The position numbers were made by a program, and so were the translations under genes. The notes below the pieces were generated by a model. The model searched no databases. It was given only the letters and a program-made list of their open reading frames with translations, and had not been told where the DNA came from. From assembly GCF_949987515.2 (NCBI RefSeq), contig NC_082695.1:83869104-83933103 (forward strand): 64,000 bases of DNA, written 5' to 3'. This stretch comes from Delphinus delphis (taxonomy: Eukaryota > Chordata > Mammalia > Artiodactyla > Delphinidae). Shown one piece after another: positions 34,821 to 47,701 of this stretch; positions within the stretch are counted from its first letter, which is position 1, and each line of letters begins with the position of its first letter.

Positions 34821-35399
34821 CTGCATCTATATTCCGATCTCTCATGTAAACTTCACTCCTTAAAGCATCTTCACATGAGATTTAAATAACTCAGGAATAT
34901 ACTCAGTATTCTTCTAAAAACTTCCTCTTTGTACTACTTTGCAAGGACACGTGCTTTTTCTACTCCCAGTTTTTAAATCTTGGAGGTGCCTTTCACTTTT
35001 TCCGCATCTGGTCTTCTCATTCTTCCTCTCATACAGTTAACACCTCATATTTGGATTCTGCTTTCTGATTGGAAAGCATTTTCAATTTGCTTCTTTCAAA
35101 ATTCCAGTGAGTCAGGAAGGACAAGTGCATTCAATATCAATTCAAAAGAAAAAATGTTATTTAGAAGCTCTTATGAAGCAGACGCTATTTTAGTTTCCAG
35201 ACAATGAAAATAAGAATCAGGTCCGTGGATTACTGTAAGGTACCTAACTTGTTACCCTGACTGTGAGTAATGCCCTTTCCTATCCTTCTTCACGTCCCTG
35301 CTAGACAATTTGCCAAAACACGATGGCTTAAAGATCTAAAATCGTCCCCGGTGGCGACATAAGTGTTCTGCATCACCTTCGAATACGGCTGGTCCCTCC

Positions 35400-35740
35400 C
35401 TATTTTTTTAAAGCATGCTTAACTCCTAAACTCCATTCTAATGAGGTAGACCTGCCCGCTTTCTTTCATCCCATCTGTGTTTATTTCATTATTTTCCTCC
35501 CACTGTTATGTCTTTTTCCTGGAATTGTGTACATCCTACATATTATTTAACAACGCAGTCCCCTTTGCTGACTCGAGGGTGGAATGGTATTTCGTGCATC
35601 TTAACTCTTTACAGTAGGGAATGTCACACAGTGTAACGTTTAATTGTCCTCAGATCATTTCAAATGCTGTAGTTCTGTCTCCTGTGCTAGACTGTAAACT
35701 TGTGAAGATTGGGGCCATATGGAGGAGTACCTATGTTTAC
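35400..35740 (+). repeat. Possible L2 LINE relic
   Basis: The end segment 'gctagactgtaaacttgtga' followed by 'agattggggccatatgg' is the L2 3' signature. The upstream part is more doubtful. Confidence 0.45.
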
Positions 35741-38239
35741 CAGATACTTAGAATATGATTTCTAGTCTATACCTACTTGCAGGATGAGCATTTGATCTTT
35801 CCAGACATCAAGGATAGTGGCTTAGTCCAAAGAGAAGCTATCATAGAGGAAATTTCATGTATGTTGGTAATCTGGGGATTTCAGTGTCTCTAGAGATGTA
35901 GCATATGCCATCCACCTCTTCCATTTAGTAGTCCTCAGATCATGCTCACTTTAGACATGTATTTTTGCCCTTCAACATAGCTAATCACAGCAAAACCACT
36001 CCCAGGAAGAACTCTCACTACGGTCTCGGCAGCAACTCCTGTTCCTTCTGCCAAGCCAGGAGTTACATCAGAATTCCAGGACTGTGTGACTCACTGATAT
36101 CTAGTGATTGGTGCTGATGCAGTATGTTTTCAAATGTAACAAATGAAAGTTGTGTTAGGACACATACATATGTCTAGGACGTTCTTTTAGCTTCACTCAA
36201 ATGATAATTTTGGGGAGAACTGGAAAATAAAGAGATGTACATTCTTGTAAAGTTGGTCTTAACATAAACAAACAGGTATATCTGTATTTTTCCTGTCTGT
36301 AACAATCACACCTGGCTGTACCTGTTATTCTCAGAAAGAGATTAGAAATGACAGTGGCAGTTAAAAATTGGTGTTACTGCAATTTCAGTTTTCACTTACA
36401 GTATTCTTTTGTACCAATCTCAAGCATTTTGACTTCCAGATCAGCTTCCTATTAGCTGCATTTCGTTGTAGTACACAAAAAAGAACGTCAGTGTTGAGAA
36501 GGTTTATAAAGATAAAGACTCTTATTTTTTTGTCTTTGATAAAGAATTTGTAATATTGCTCTGCTCTTAAAATTCATCCTTTTAGCTAATTAAAAAAATG
36601 CATGTTTACATAGGGTAAGTTTTAGTGTTATGAAAATAAATTACTAGCATTTAGATATTTTCTCAGGATGCTTTAGAAATCGAAGTGTATTTATATTATG
36701 AAAAGTCCAAAAGTACACTCTTTCTTTCAGCAGTGTGTTACTGAGATATTTTGTTGATTTGTCACCAAGAATGTTACCTCACTGTGGACTTTTGGAAAAA
36801 GTGAAGTCAATTTCCAGGGCTACTTTACATGGTTCCTCAGAATACCAAAATCAAATTTCTTGATGATTTCCTCTTTCGTATTTTAATGTAAATATCAAGT
36901 ATTCAGTTTCAGAGATAAAAAGTGAGTGAACGTGGAAGAAGTTGAAAGAGCTCTTCTTTTATGTGTGAGGGAACCAAAGGGTTATCTCACTGAGTAAAAA
37001 GCAAAGGGAAGCTGGAGCCGCAGCAGGATTAACATAAGGACTCTCCTCACTAGGCACCATCTTAAAGTGAAAGTGTTCTCAGGTCACCATGGTTAATGAG
37101 TCTTATTTACAGGAAGCAATTTAAGTACCGACTTAACTTCCCCATCATGCAGAACTGTGCCTTGACCTACAAAGGTAATAAATAAGAGTTGTCTCGATCT
37201 ATAATAGAAACTGGGGTTACAATGCATGTCTTCTGAACTCATCAAAGGAACTGGTGGATGAGTAATTATTTCCTCCCCAGCGAACAAAAGGAAGCCAGCC
37301 AGGAAAACCTACTCAGAAAGAAAAATAACATTTTTGGGTGCACTGTGTCTGGTTCCGTAACATGTGTTAACTGAGCCAAAAATACATTCAAGTGATTTTG
37401 ACAGCTGAACAACTGATTGAAAAGTGAAAAATATATTAACTAGCTAAAGGCTTTAGCTCTAAGAAATCAGTTTGATTTTACTGTCAGATTACTGAGAGTG
37501 CCTCTCGCTTTGGGATGCTGTTGAGTAGCGGTGACCACCGGCCAGTGACTCCTAAGGAAAAGAAAATAATAAGTAACAGGTACGAAAGTGATGCATCTCC
37601 GGGATCCAGGCTTTAACTTCCATGTGAGTTATGACTGATGTGCTTCCACCAACTACTCAGAGCTTGAGCTCTCACTGACAGCAGGAAGGGGAACATGGCA
37701 ACTGACAATCTTTGTGTCGTCTGAAGTGACAAAATCTTGCCTCTCACTTCCTCTACTTCTTCAACAGATTAAGATAGTTTCCCTCATCCTCTGTCTCCTT
37801 GCAAGAGAGATCGCCTCTATCTCCTATCTATTAGCAAAATTTATGACAATATAATGCAGTGAATTTGCTTGTTTTCTCTTCTTGACAAGGACTTTTCCTT
37901 GCAAGCTTGCTCCACAGGTGCTGGTGAGATAAACTTTGTGCTTATCAGAGTAAATGATTTTTTAAATCCATGAGCCTACTGGTAAAGAAAGTTTAATCAT
38001 TTCCTTTTAATTCCACATTTTCCCAACATCTTGAGTTTAAACTTCCCAACTCCAGTTTTCGTCCTTATTAGAAGTCATACTCCCGGGGATGTGGCACGTG
38101 TGCGTGTGCCCCTGTGTGCTGTGAATACATGCTTGCGCGTGCACGTGTAGACCAAAGGAACTCTTTCCTGTGCCTGGAAGTCTAGGAAATCAGTCCACCA
38201 AGTAATATTTCTGAGTGCACAACACCTGTGCTGTGCACG
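35741..38239. other. Non-coding DNA, nothing recognised
   Basis: About 2.5 kb without a nameable repeat or coding signal. Confidence 0.4.
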
Positions 38240-38425
38240 TAAAAAGCTTGTTGGACTTAGATTCAACAGCTGGGTAATTATATCACAGCTTTTGCATTCA
38301 CTAGGTATATAACCTCAGAAGCCACTTAATTGCTCTAAATGTTCATTCCTTCATCTGTAAGCAAGTGATGAAAGCAATGCCCACTGTAATATTAAGTAAG
38401 ATACTTTTTGTGGAAATTCTTTATA
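38240..38425 (-). repeat. MIR SINE relic
   Basis: 'tcactaggtatataacctcag', 'aagccacttaattgctctaa' and 'cattccttcatctgtaagca' are the minus-strand MIR core. Confidence 0.6.
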
Positions 38426-38479
38426 AAATGAATCACTCAATTAAAATGAGGATTTTTTTCACGTGCATACCTTTAGACT

Positions 38480-38632
38480 TTCTCTTTCATCAATAATATC
38501 ACTGCATTTTAATTAGTGTTTTCATTGCTATATCACCCCTTATATGGAGACCTTTTCAAGGGCAAAAACTTTGTTTCTCTAATATTGCAATGGTATGTGA
38601 CACACAGTAGATAATAAACATTTGTTGATTAA
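38480..38632 (+). repeat. L2 3' end relic
   Basis: 'ccttttcaagggcaaaaact', 'ggtatgtgacacacagtaga' and 'taataaacatttgttgatta' are typical of an L2 3' terminus. Confidence 0.6.
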
Positions 38633-38639
38633 CACATGT

Positions 38640-39479
38640 ACCCAGGATTATAGAGAAAGAAAATTAAAGCAGAATATTGTGTTCTAAACTAGATCATGTC
38701 GCAAGGGCTCTGTAGCACTAGCTTCACTTGGAGTGACTAAAAAGACTCTTGGAAAAGGAAGTCATCCTTTGAACACACAGATGCCCATTGCCTGTGACTA
38801 CTACAGCACAGCCACGTGACCCCGGTCAAGTGGGAAGATCAACCTGAAAGTAACATTTATTTAATTTCCAATCTACTTGATTTAATTCTATTCAGTTATA
38901 TTATTTGCAGTTCATTAAAATATATTTAACTAGTTTCATAACTCAATTAATTTGCACCCAATTTACAGTGCCCTTTGTTGTATTTTGTGTGAATTTTAGA
39001 AACAACTTTGAGGATGGTCTCACTAGACGATTAAAGAAAAAACTTTACAAATTAAACTACGCAGATCGGATGATTTGGTAACAGCTGGGGAAACAGTTGT
39101 AATGAGGACATAAAGTGAGACTTGACTAGAAAGAGGTGTTACAAGAAAACTGAGAAGTAACAGAAGTCTGGGCTTATAAGGAATGATTAAAGAAGTAGGT
39201 CATCTTGAGTATGTGGATCAAAGACTCTACAGTTTAAGGCAAAGAATATTGTTAAAGGAGGGAGGAGGCAAATCTTGAAATTGATGAAAATCTGAAGATT
39301 AAGTAAATCCTTGTAAATTCAACCCCAGATATTTGAGGCTACACTGTATGTTTTACTTAAATATTTGAAAATCTGAGCTCCAACTGTTGTTTCTGGACTC
39401 AGTTATGTATATATATACCCACAGTCTGACTCTATTAAGTACATAATTATTTAATATCTAACATATGTAGGGGACTGTG
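38640..39479. other. Non-coding DNA, nothing recognised
   Basis: No element I can name. Confidence 0.4.
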
Positions 39480-40100
39480 CTTTTAATAAGTTAGGGATAA
39501 AACAACAGATAAGAACATCCTGTTCTAGCCCTAAAGAAACTTACTACTTTATCAGAAGGTGATAACGACAACAAAAAAATACCCTCATATGTGTGCTGCA
39601 TTTTTGCTACAAAATGACTTTTACTGCAGTGGTTTTTAAATGAACTGATCATATGAATCAACTCAGTATTTTATCAAAAATATGGATTTCTTTGGTCACA
39701 AAAGGTATGCTGAAATTTTATAGGAAAGTAGACATTAAGATGCAAGTAAACATTTAAAAAGCAAACATCAGCCATCACAAGGTGAGACAGAGCCATGAAA
39801 GAAATTGCAAAGCCTTTCTGCATGATGTCCAACATAAATACTAATGACAAAATGTAGCGGGGAATTTAAGTAGACAATAAATAGATGATAAAAAGGTTTA
39901 TAAGGCCATGTCCAGATATTTGGAATCTAAGGCAACGTGGAGCCATTGAAGACTTGGTGACAGTGAGTACCTGGGACAGGACTGTGTCTTAGCAAAATCA
40001 TAGTAATGACAGCAGGAAGATGATCAAAGCTTTGAGAGTTGGTGTGGCAATTCAATGGTTCCAATCAAACTGTGAGAGCTGGAATTTGTTTAAAGGCGCT
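39480..40100 (-). repeat. L2 LINE relic
   Basis: 'agaacatcctgttctagccc', 'gtggagccattgaagacttg' and 'gacaggactgtgtcttagca' follow minus-strand L2 order. Diverged, with probable gaps. Confidence 0.5.
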
Positions 40101-40599
40101 GTAGACATGATAAGAGAGATTCACAAAACTTATATCAGGAATGGTGGATAGGATGAGGGGTGGGAAAGAGTCTATGATTTTAACTCTCTAGCTTGCAACT
40201 TGTATTATTGCATTAAGTCCACTAAGACATAGGCATGGATGATAAATTCAGATTTGAGCATTTTATGTGTCTAATACTCACATATCCACATGGAAATGTG
40301 CAGCAAAAAGCCATGTTAGTTAGACACTCGAGACAGAGATGAAGACTGGAAACAGAATTTGGGTATCATGTTTATTAAGATACAAGATGAAACAATGGGA
40401 ATAAATGAGATAAGTGGTAGTGATGGGGAAGAAAATCAAAGGAGAGAGAAACAGGGCAAAATTGAGTTAGAAGAAGAATGAGCAGGACATCAGAAGTGTG
40501 TATTCACATGCACAACAAAGTGAAAAGCACTATGAAAAATTTTAAAGGAACGAAGAATAAGAAGCCACAGGATTTGATAGTTAGGAGGTAAATAAAGTG

Positions 40600-41045
40600 C
40601 TTTTCTTCCGGCTTCACTGAGGTATTGACAAGTAACATGGTGTAAGTCTAAGATGTACAGTGTGATGATTTGATACTGTAGACCTTGGAAAGTGTTTACC
40701 ACGATAAAGTTAGCTAATACATCCTTCACCTGATACAATTACCATTTTGTGGTGGTTGTTATGGTGAGAACATTTACACTCTGTTCTCATAGCAACTGTC
40801 AAGTACATAATAGTGTTTTAGACTGTCGTCACCATGCTGTACATTATATCTCCAGGTCTTATTCATCTTATAACTGGAAGTCTGTACCCTTGACCTTCAT
40901 GTCCCCATTTTCCCTACTCCCCAGCCCCTGGAAACCACCATTCTACATTCTACTTCTATGAGTTTGTTTTTTCAGATTCTACATACATATAAGTGGGATC
41001 ATACAGCATTTGTCTTTTTCTGACTTATTTCACTTGAAGTGAATA
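40600..41045 (-). mobile_element. L1M (MA/MB-like) 3' UTR relic
   Basis: 'tcactgaggtattgacaagt', 'catgctgtacattatatctc', 'ataactggaagtctgtaccc', 'tggaaaccaccattctacat' and 'gtgggatcatacagcatttg' are consecutive minus-strand landmarks of an old L1 3' region. Confidence 0.8.
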
Positions 41046-41325
41046 ACGATAAATGTTGTTGTGATAAATGTTGGTGCCTTTGCCTAATCAGAGTCCAATC
41101 CTCTTTCTTTAGGGACATAACTAATCTTTCTTCAGTGTAACTGCTGGTGGTACGAGGGATGGAGGTGTTAAATGATGGAGAGGTACCAAAATTTGACCAA
41201 TCAGAATCTCTCTGAAATGTGATTCTTGAGTCAAAGGGATCAAAATGATTGGAGAAGATTCTTAAAAGATTTCACATGGAGATTGCCTCTTCATTTTAGC
41301 TGCTTTCCCCTTAAAGCTATCTCTT

Positions 41326-41682
41326 CTCTTTATTTTTTTTAAATTTTATTTATTTATTTTTGGCTGCATTGGGTCTTCGTTGCTGCACGAATGCTTTCTC
41401 TAGTTGCAGCGAGCGGGGGCTACTCTTCGTTGTGGTGAGTGGGCTTCTCATTGCAGTGGCTTCTCTTGTTGTGGAGCACAGGCTCTAGGCGCACGGGCTT
41501 CAGTAGTTGCGGCACATGGGCTCAGTAGTTGTGGCTCACGGGCTCTAGAGCACAGGCTCAGTAGTTGCAGCGCACAGGCTTAGTTGCTCCGTTGCATGTG
41601 GGATCTTCTTGGACCAGGGATCGAACCCATGTCCCCTGCATTTGCAGGCAGATTCTTAACCACTGCACCACGAGGGAAGTCC
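41326..41682 (-). mobile_element. Long CHR-type SINE
   Basis: Minus-strand ~355-bp SINE of the long subfamily: tail 'atttatttatttttggctgc', body with repeated 'cagtagttgtggctcacggg'-type units, and the tRNA-like head ending at 41682. Flanks TAAAGCTATCTCTT (41312-41325) and TAAAGCCATCTCTT (41683-41696) match 13 of 14. Confidence 0.93.
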
Positions 41683-41696
41683 TAAAGCCATCTCTT

Positions 41697-42465
41697 TTTG
41701 TGAGGCCTTCTCCTTTGATATGCTCAGCGATCTCTTTTTCTTCCAATATCTTTCTCTTTTACTTAAGCTTGTCAGATTTAGTTTCTGTTGCTTGCCTTCA
41801 CAAAATTCTAAGTGATACAGATATTAATATAAGTGGGGGCTGATACAACTTCAGAAAACATCCAACATCAAAGAGACAAGATTCAGTTGAAGTGGTCAGT
41901 ATGATAATAAATAAGAAAATTAAAGTTAGGAATTCCTGCCTGTTGCCGATGATCCAAGATTCTTGAGAGTCAGATATGAAAATCTGTAAAGTAGAAAAAG
42001 CGGATCATCCGTCCCAAGTTAAAGTCAGGGACTGAAAACCAGGGAGGGAGAAGATACGGGGCGTCCGGGTAAAGCCTTCCCTGCCTGCCCTCCACCCTGT
42101 GCACATATGTGCAGCTCAGGAGAGCTGACCTCGCTAGGGTGTAGATACCTATATAGTGATACTGCCTTTCTGTGTTTCAAGGAGTAAATGGAATATGTGT
42201 GAATGAAGGAAGAAACAGGTTGCTCTTAAGACAGATTTTGGTAAAGAAATGGAGGAGAATTGTGGTCCAGGGAGTTATTTGCTTTCAGGCGTAGAGAAGA
42301 TATGAATATGCTTGTAAGCCTAAAGAAGGAAGCAGTGGAGAGGAAAAGACCAAAGCAAGGAAAGAGAAATAAAGGCATCAACCCACAAAGGCAGAGGGAA
42401 ATGAGGAGGAAAAAGGCACCAGTGCTCGTTACGCAGGCGTCACTGAGGTTAGTGGAGCATCAGAT
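41697..42465. other. Non-coding DNA, unassigned
   Basis: A 115-codon open frame at 42260-42607 on the plus strand is rich in Lys/Arg. No known domain, no Kozak-supported context, no splice model. Not called as a gene. Confidence 0.35.
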
Positions 42466-42497
42466 AGACCGCGGGGAGTTTACCCTCCTCGCGGTCT
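42466..42497 (+). repeat. CpG-bearing hairpin
   Basis: Arms AGACCGCGGGGAG (42466-42478) and CTCCTCGCGGTCT (42485-42497) pair at 12 of 13 positions with a 6-base loop TTTACC. The single mismatch would be a G-U pair in RNA. It sits in a patch of raised GC and CpG. Confidence 0.8.
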
Positions 42498-42799
42498 CCA
42501 TCCATCCCTGGAAGCTAACCCTGCACAACAGGATGCTTTGTGCGCTTGGTATTCTAGTGTCTCTTCTAGAAAAGCGGGGCGCCTTCTCACTTCAAAAGCT
42601 TTATTAATTTTGGCCCCTCATATGCAGCACTTGTGGAAGCGCTGCCGGGGTGGCTGCTCTGCGTGAGGTTGCATGCGGCTGGGGGCCACACACTGAAGGC
42701 ACCACCCTTGGCCTTGCAGGGCTTGGTGTTGGGGAGCAGAAAAGGGGTTTGTGCACTGATAAATGCAGAGCTGCATTGCAGTATGATGTGGTCCTATAC
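42498..42799. other. GC-richer unassigned segment
   Basis: GC- and CpG-richer than its surroundings. On the minus strand it holds an AATAAA at about 42601-42606. It could be a worn LTR or other retro-element end. I cannot place it. Confidence 0.3.
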
Positions 42800-42990
42800 C
42801 TAACCCAGAGTTGGGGCAAATTAAAAACTTCTTGGAAGAAATGACATCTAAGGTAAGATGTAAAGGATGTGTTGAAATTATTCAAGGAAAGGATCTGGGA
42901 GAAGAGGAGCATGTTCAAGGCAAAAGAATGGCAGGTATGAAAGAAAACATAAAGGCCACTGAGAAGATAAGAACAAAGCTGTACAAAGTA
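42800..42990 (-). repeat. L2 LINE relic
   Basis: 'aacttcttggaagaaatgac', 'atctaaggtaagatgtaaag' and 'gagcatgttcaaggcaaaag' match minus-strand L2. Confidence 0.55.
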
Positions 42991-42999
42991 ACAATGTGT

Positions 43000-43650
43000 A
43001 ATCTAAATGGCAAAATTATTTTAAAATCTCTGTTTTTCTAAGTATAGTAAGTTCATATAAAAAGACTAAATAATTTAAGGAACATAACATGACCAGGTAC
43101 AGCAGATAAACTGGAAAGTTTATCTTATTAGAAAATGTTAAATTGAATTATTTCAACCTAATGAAATAAGTTACATTCATCCTACAAGAATGTTATTTAA
43201 AATTGTGTAAGGTAATATTATTTCCTTACTCCAGACAGTTATTCTGTGACATAAAATGATCAAATTCTATATACACATAATCGTTATTTTCCCCTTGTCT
43301 GTTATGTTTTATGTGTTTATTACTACGCATTATTTTTATATTTTATACTTATGATCATTTAAGCTTGACTTAGATCTAGAACATGGATGGAAGTACAGTT
43401 TGTATTTTATTGTGTTTAAATAAATGCATTTACAACTCATTTCCAGGTTAGGATTCTGAACTGTATACAGACAGTACTCATTCTTTTTTTTTTTTTTTTG
43501 GAAACCTGTATCAATGCATTTTTAGTGTATTACTTCATTCTATTTTTCTAGTCAGGCTTTAATATTTTAAATTCCTTCTCCTTTAAGTTCTTGGCTTCGT
43601 ATAAGTGTATGCACATTTTTTTACCCTTTTATCTTTCAGAGAAGGTCACT
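43000..43650. other. AT-rich DNA with a T17 run
   Basis: No element recognised apart from a homopolymer T run at about 43483-43499. Confidence 0.4.
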
Positions 43651-43654
43651 TCAG

Positions 43655-43770
43655 TTTATTGAAAAGAGCAACAGTTTTGGAGCTAGAGAGACATCAGTTA
43701 CTTTCCTGTCTCTGCCTCTTAAGGCTTAAGCTATCTCAACTTTAGTCTCCTCAACTCCCACATAGAAAAC
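43655..43770 (-). repeat. Possible MIR relic
   Basis: 'gttttggagctagagagaca' and 'tttagtctcctcaactccca' resemble minus-strand MIR. Weak. Confidence 0.4.
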
Positions 43771-45490
43771 ACTTTTTCTCCCCTGAAATAATCTGGCAGT
43801 TCCTGCTTGGATTAAAAATTTGCACATCCAGTTGAGAAATTCAACTATGGAGAAGATAACCTACAGAAATAAAAGCACCAAGAGATCATAAATATGAGCA
43901 AATATGTTTGCTTCAAAAGCTTCCAAAGAACAAGAAATGGAAACTATGTAAATATTTACTTCAGGGCAATGACTGAAAAAATATATTTCATATTTATGAT
44001 GTAGCTATCATAGACATGTATGATGTAAAAGCAATTGGTTAGACTTATAGTTATTGACATGGAGGCATAAGCATGATACATTGAGTGAAAATAGTAAAAA
44101 GAAAGTCACCATCAAATAGTTGTTGATTGAAATAGCCAAAGAAATGAATGCGTGGATGGACTGAGCTGTGTGCGCGGATAGAAGAGCACAGCCTCTGGAG
44201 CAGTCCCAGGAGGGGTCACGAAGTTCAGGGTCATGGTGGTCATACTCAGGGTTGGGGGACGTGCTTTCCCAGGTTTGGTGGGGCAGAAAAGAAATGTGAA
44301 ACCCACTGCCCCATCACAGTGATCCCCGAGTGTACAGATTGCATGTTCAGGAAAATTTAAACAAATATTGGGCATCATCGCAAAATTTTTATTTTATTTT
44401 GAATTTTACCAGAGATGATTTTAAAAAGCACCCTGCAATCTACTCTCACATCAAAGAACACAAGAAATCACATTACTTCAAAATTAGCAAGGATCGTGAA
44501 CTACATGGTGTTCCTACAAATAGTACACATACACTTTGTGAAAACATTACTCTTCTGTTGTAATTTTCATCTTTTGGACTCAGACTGCTGAATACCTCTC
44601 ATAATCCCAAACCAGCCCAGAGGCATGAGTCTAGGAGCCCCTGTCATGGTGTGACCATTGCAGATCTGAAGAATGGACAGAAGTAGAGGAGAAGACTTCA
44701 GTGGGGAGTTATTTTGTTTGCTTTTAATAGATTATTTGACCCCAAGAATTTAAAAGGAGGAATCTAGAAAACAAGCCCAGTTCCTACAGTCAAACTAAAA
44801 TCACCATCAAAGCTATAGATTCTTGGCTGATCAATTAAATGCTGTGTGTTCTTTATATTAATCTAACCCAAATAAAGACTCAGGGTCAGAGGATGGTATG
44901 GACTGAAGTAAAAGGTGAGAGTGAATTGCCTCGGCTACAAAGATAATGGATCCAGAGGCAAGAATATAAGCAGGTTATTATACTGGAGCTCAATCTAATG
45001 TATTAAAACAAAACAACAATTACAGCTCTACCACAAAAGCAGAGCTAAGGGGTTACAAAGCAGATGTCCTTGCCTGAGAGCGTAGTGCACACCACATGGA
45101 TACGCCATGTGGAAACAGATGACAGTGGACACTTGACATTTGTTAAACTTAACCACGAGTGAGGTAATTATTTTTTTAAATTTAATTGTAAGCTGAATAC
45201 TTCAGAGAGAAGTACATTCCTCATAAACACTGCTACATCTCTGCTTATGACTTTAGAAGCATCATTAACAGCCTTTACTTTTGATTGGATAGCTGAAAAC
45301 CAAAAATGATACATATATATATATATTTCAGAATCTCAGGTCAGATTTGTTTTGAGCATATTTTTATGAATTTATTTTATTAATTTCCCTGGGGGTGGAC
45401 ACACTTTCTTTTAGAATATCAACACTACTGGGAAGTAAAAAAGAATAGCCTCTTTCCCTTTTCATAATTCAAGAGTATTTACTGACTCTT
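43771..45490. other. Non-coding DNA, nothing recognised
   Basis: Includes an (AT)n run at about 45310-45328. Open frames up to 89 codons without motifs. Confidence 0.4.
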
Positions 45491-45493
45491 ATA

Positions 45494-45882
45494 GTATTCT
45501 GCTTGGGCTGCCATAGCAAAATACCACAGACTGGGTGGCTTAAATAACAGAAATTTATTTTTTCACAGTTGTGGAGGCTAAAGTCCAAGATGAAGGGACC
45601 AACATATTTGATTTCTGATGAGGGCTTCTTCCTGGCTTGCACCTTCTCCCTGTGTCCTCACATGGCGTTTCCTCTGAGCGCACATGGAGGGAGAGAGAGC
45701 TCTGGTGTCTCTTCATCTTCTTATCTAAGAACACCAATTCTGTGGGATGAGGGACCTACACTTATAATCTTATTTAACCTTAATCACCTCCATAAAAGCC
45801 CAACTCTAAATATAGTCATGTTGGGGGCTGAAGCTTAAACATATGAATTTGGGGGAGATACAGTTTCATCTATAATGAGATG
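45494..45882 (-). mobile_element. MaLR LTR (MST/MLT1-like), solo
   Basis: Minus-strand LTR: 'gggctgccatagcaaaatac', 'cacagactgggtggcttaaa', 'taacagaaatttattttttc', 'cctgtgtcctcacatggcgt' and 'aacatatgaatttgggggag'. Near full length, with no internal region beside it. Confidence 0.85.
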
Positions 45883-46739
45883 TTTATATTATTCACTGTT
45901 TCATGTATCGAAAACTTTTTAAAAATTTTAATTAAACTTCTAAAATTTTGGTGAAAACTTGTGAGATCTCTGGTTTGGGTAAATAGCTTGAAAATTCCTA
46001 AGGCTTGAACTCTGGGGCAAAAATCCCCTGAAACTAATCCTGTATAACCTGTTTGTGATATGTTGTGTATTTGGCGGCATTAAAATATTTAGAAGTAAAG
46101 CAAGCTAAGCACAATTTATAAATTCATCTTGTAAAACAGAGGAATCATTCACCATAAAGGACAAGTACTAAGTGTGAGAATTTAGAAATAAATGACAAAG
46201 AGATGGCTTATAGTAGGTTAGTCCCCCAAAAAGGTCCAAAAATGGCTTTGGTAAAGAGAAATGAAGGGCTGTTTGAGCAGATAAGGTGATGTGAGGGGAA
46301 TGAAGTCTCATTTATTTTGTTTCTTTGTACAGTAAAGGGAAAGTCTAGAAGAGATAAACCAAGAATCAGAAAAGTTGCAAGTACAGTCTTCATAGGAGTT
46401 CGAGTATGAAAAATTTTTCAGATAAAAGGAAATTTCATTTTCTTTCAACTGTTTTACTGAACTATTTTGTTGTGTAAAATTTTAAACCTGGAAAAAGTGT
46501 TTTTATGTATTTCATAAGAACAAATTACACTTTAGGAGAAAGAACGAACGAGACTGGGTGTTCTACTCATGATGATGATGTTAAATACCCAAGAACATCC
46601 CCACAAGTTTGTTCCAAATACACTAAACAGAAATTAATGGCAGTCAAAGAACAATCCAGGAAAGTGCCCAGGAGGAGCTCTCTCATTTTCATAAAACTAG
46701 ATTATACCCCTTGACCTATAATTACAGAAATTTTACACC
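45883..46739. other. Non-coding DNA, nothing recognised
   Basis: AT-rich, no nameable element. Confidence 0.4.
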
Positions 46740-47200
46740 TGTCAAGTTGTGGCCATCAGTACATTGTTTCACTGTGAAATCCAGCTCGTTTCTCACACAC
46801 AGTGGCAAGTTCAAAGAAACCTGCAACCTTAATTTGTCCTTCTCACTTTTAACACACTTGCTGCAACTTTCCCCCTAGATTCGTGACATCTGTTTCTAGC
46901 CTGTAGTATCCTTAAAACATCACATAGAAAGATAAGACCCTTATCTCCCAGTCTCTGTGGGACGGCAGGAAAATAACCTCGATAAGTCCCAACCAGCAAA
47001 AGAAGGTGGTTAATAACACTACCTGGCCTTCCCTATAAAACTTACAGCAATTTTCCACCAGCTCACTCTTGCACTTTTAATCTCCCCATCTTTTGTTTCA
47101 GAGAGTTGAGTGCAACCTCTCTCCCCCATTGCAATAGTGTTGAATAAAGTCCTCCTTGCCTGTACCAGTGAAAAAGTGTTGCCTGCCGTATCAGTAAACA
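46740..47200 (+). mobile_element. LTR-like segment A
   Basis: Promoter/poly(A) layout of a retroviral LTR: it starts near TGTCAAGTTG, has a TATA-like 'ccctataaaac' at about 47031 and the signal 'gaataaag' at about 47142-47149. It ends near 'cagtaaaca'. No TSD could be confirmed. Family not recognised; ERV1-like LTR is a guess. Confidence 0.5.
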
Positions 47201-47235
47201 AAGGATGTTGCAGCCATTAAAGACACCCCAACGGT

Positions 47236-47701
47236 GAGCCCTGAGGGAACTCAGAATAGAATAGGATGCCCGCCATCTAGCAGTCTCGTTGTAGCAGCCA
47301 CCCCACTTCTACCCTCTCCACTCCCCCACCCCCCATGCCCCAGTGCACCCTGAGGAGACACAGGATGAGAAAGCACAGGATACTGGCCCCAAAGAGCTGA
47401 GGTGCCTATCAAAGGAATGATGTTAGTGAGCTCAGACTCTTGCACCTTCCCATACATAGAAAAGCGTTACATTCCTTAAGTGGAAGTGTCTGGTTTTCTT
47501 TAATTAACAGTAATCTTTTGCTGTTCCCAACTACCTGGTCTTTGTCGCAGAAACTCCTATACATGCTGGCTCCTCCTTTGCCTCTTGGGAGCCGTCTTTC
47601 AGAGCTATCTGAGACTGTCTCCCAGGCTTAAGTCCTCAGTTTTGTTCACCAAATAAAACATAATTCTCAACTTTCAGGTTTTGCTCTTTTTTCAGTCTAC
47701 A
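47236..47701 (+). mobile_element. LTR-like segment B
   Basis: Begins TGAGCCCTGAGGG and ends in 'cagtctaca'. The poly(A) signal 'caaataaaac' at about 47650 is followed by a U5-like tail 'caactttcaggttttgctc'. 'gagactgtctcccaggctta' just before the signal is a common ERV1-type LTR motif. It lies 35 bp from segment A in the same direction. Without a confirmed TSD I cannot say whether A and B are two solo LTRs or one composite. Confidence 0.6.

Noticed and set aside
42260..42607. 115-codon Lys/Arg-rich open frame as a gene
   Set aside because: Composition follows purine-rich local sequence. No motif, no clear start context, and it lies next to an L2 relic.
43483..43499. T17 run as the tail of a SINE
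   Set aside because: No SINE head or body is adjacent and no flanking duplication was found.
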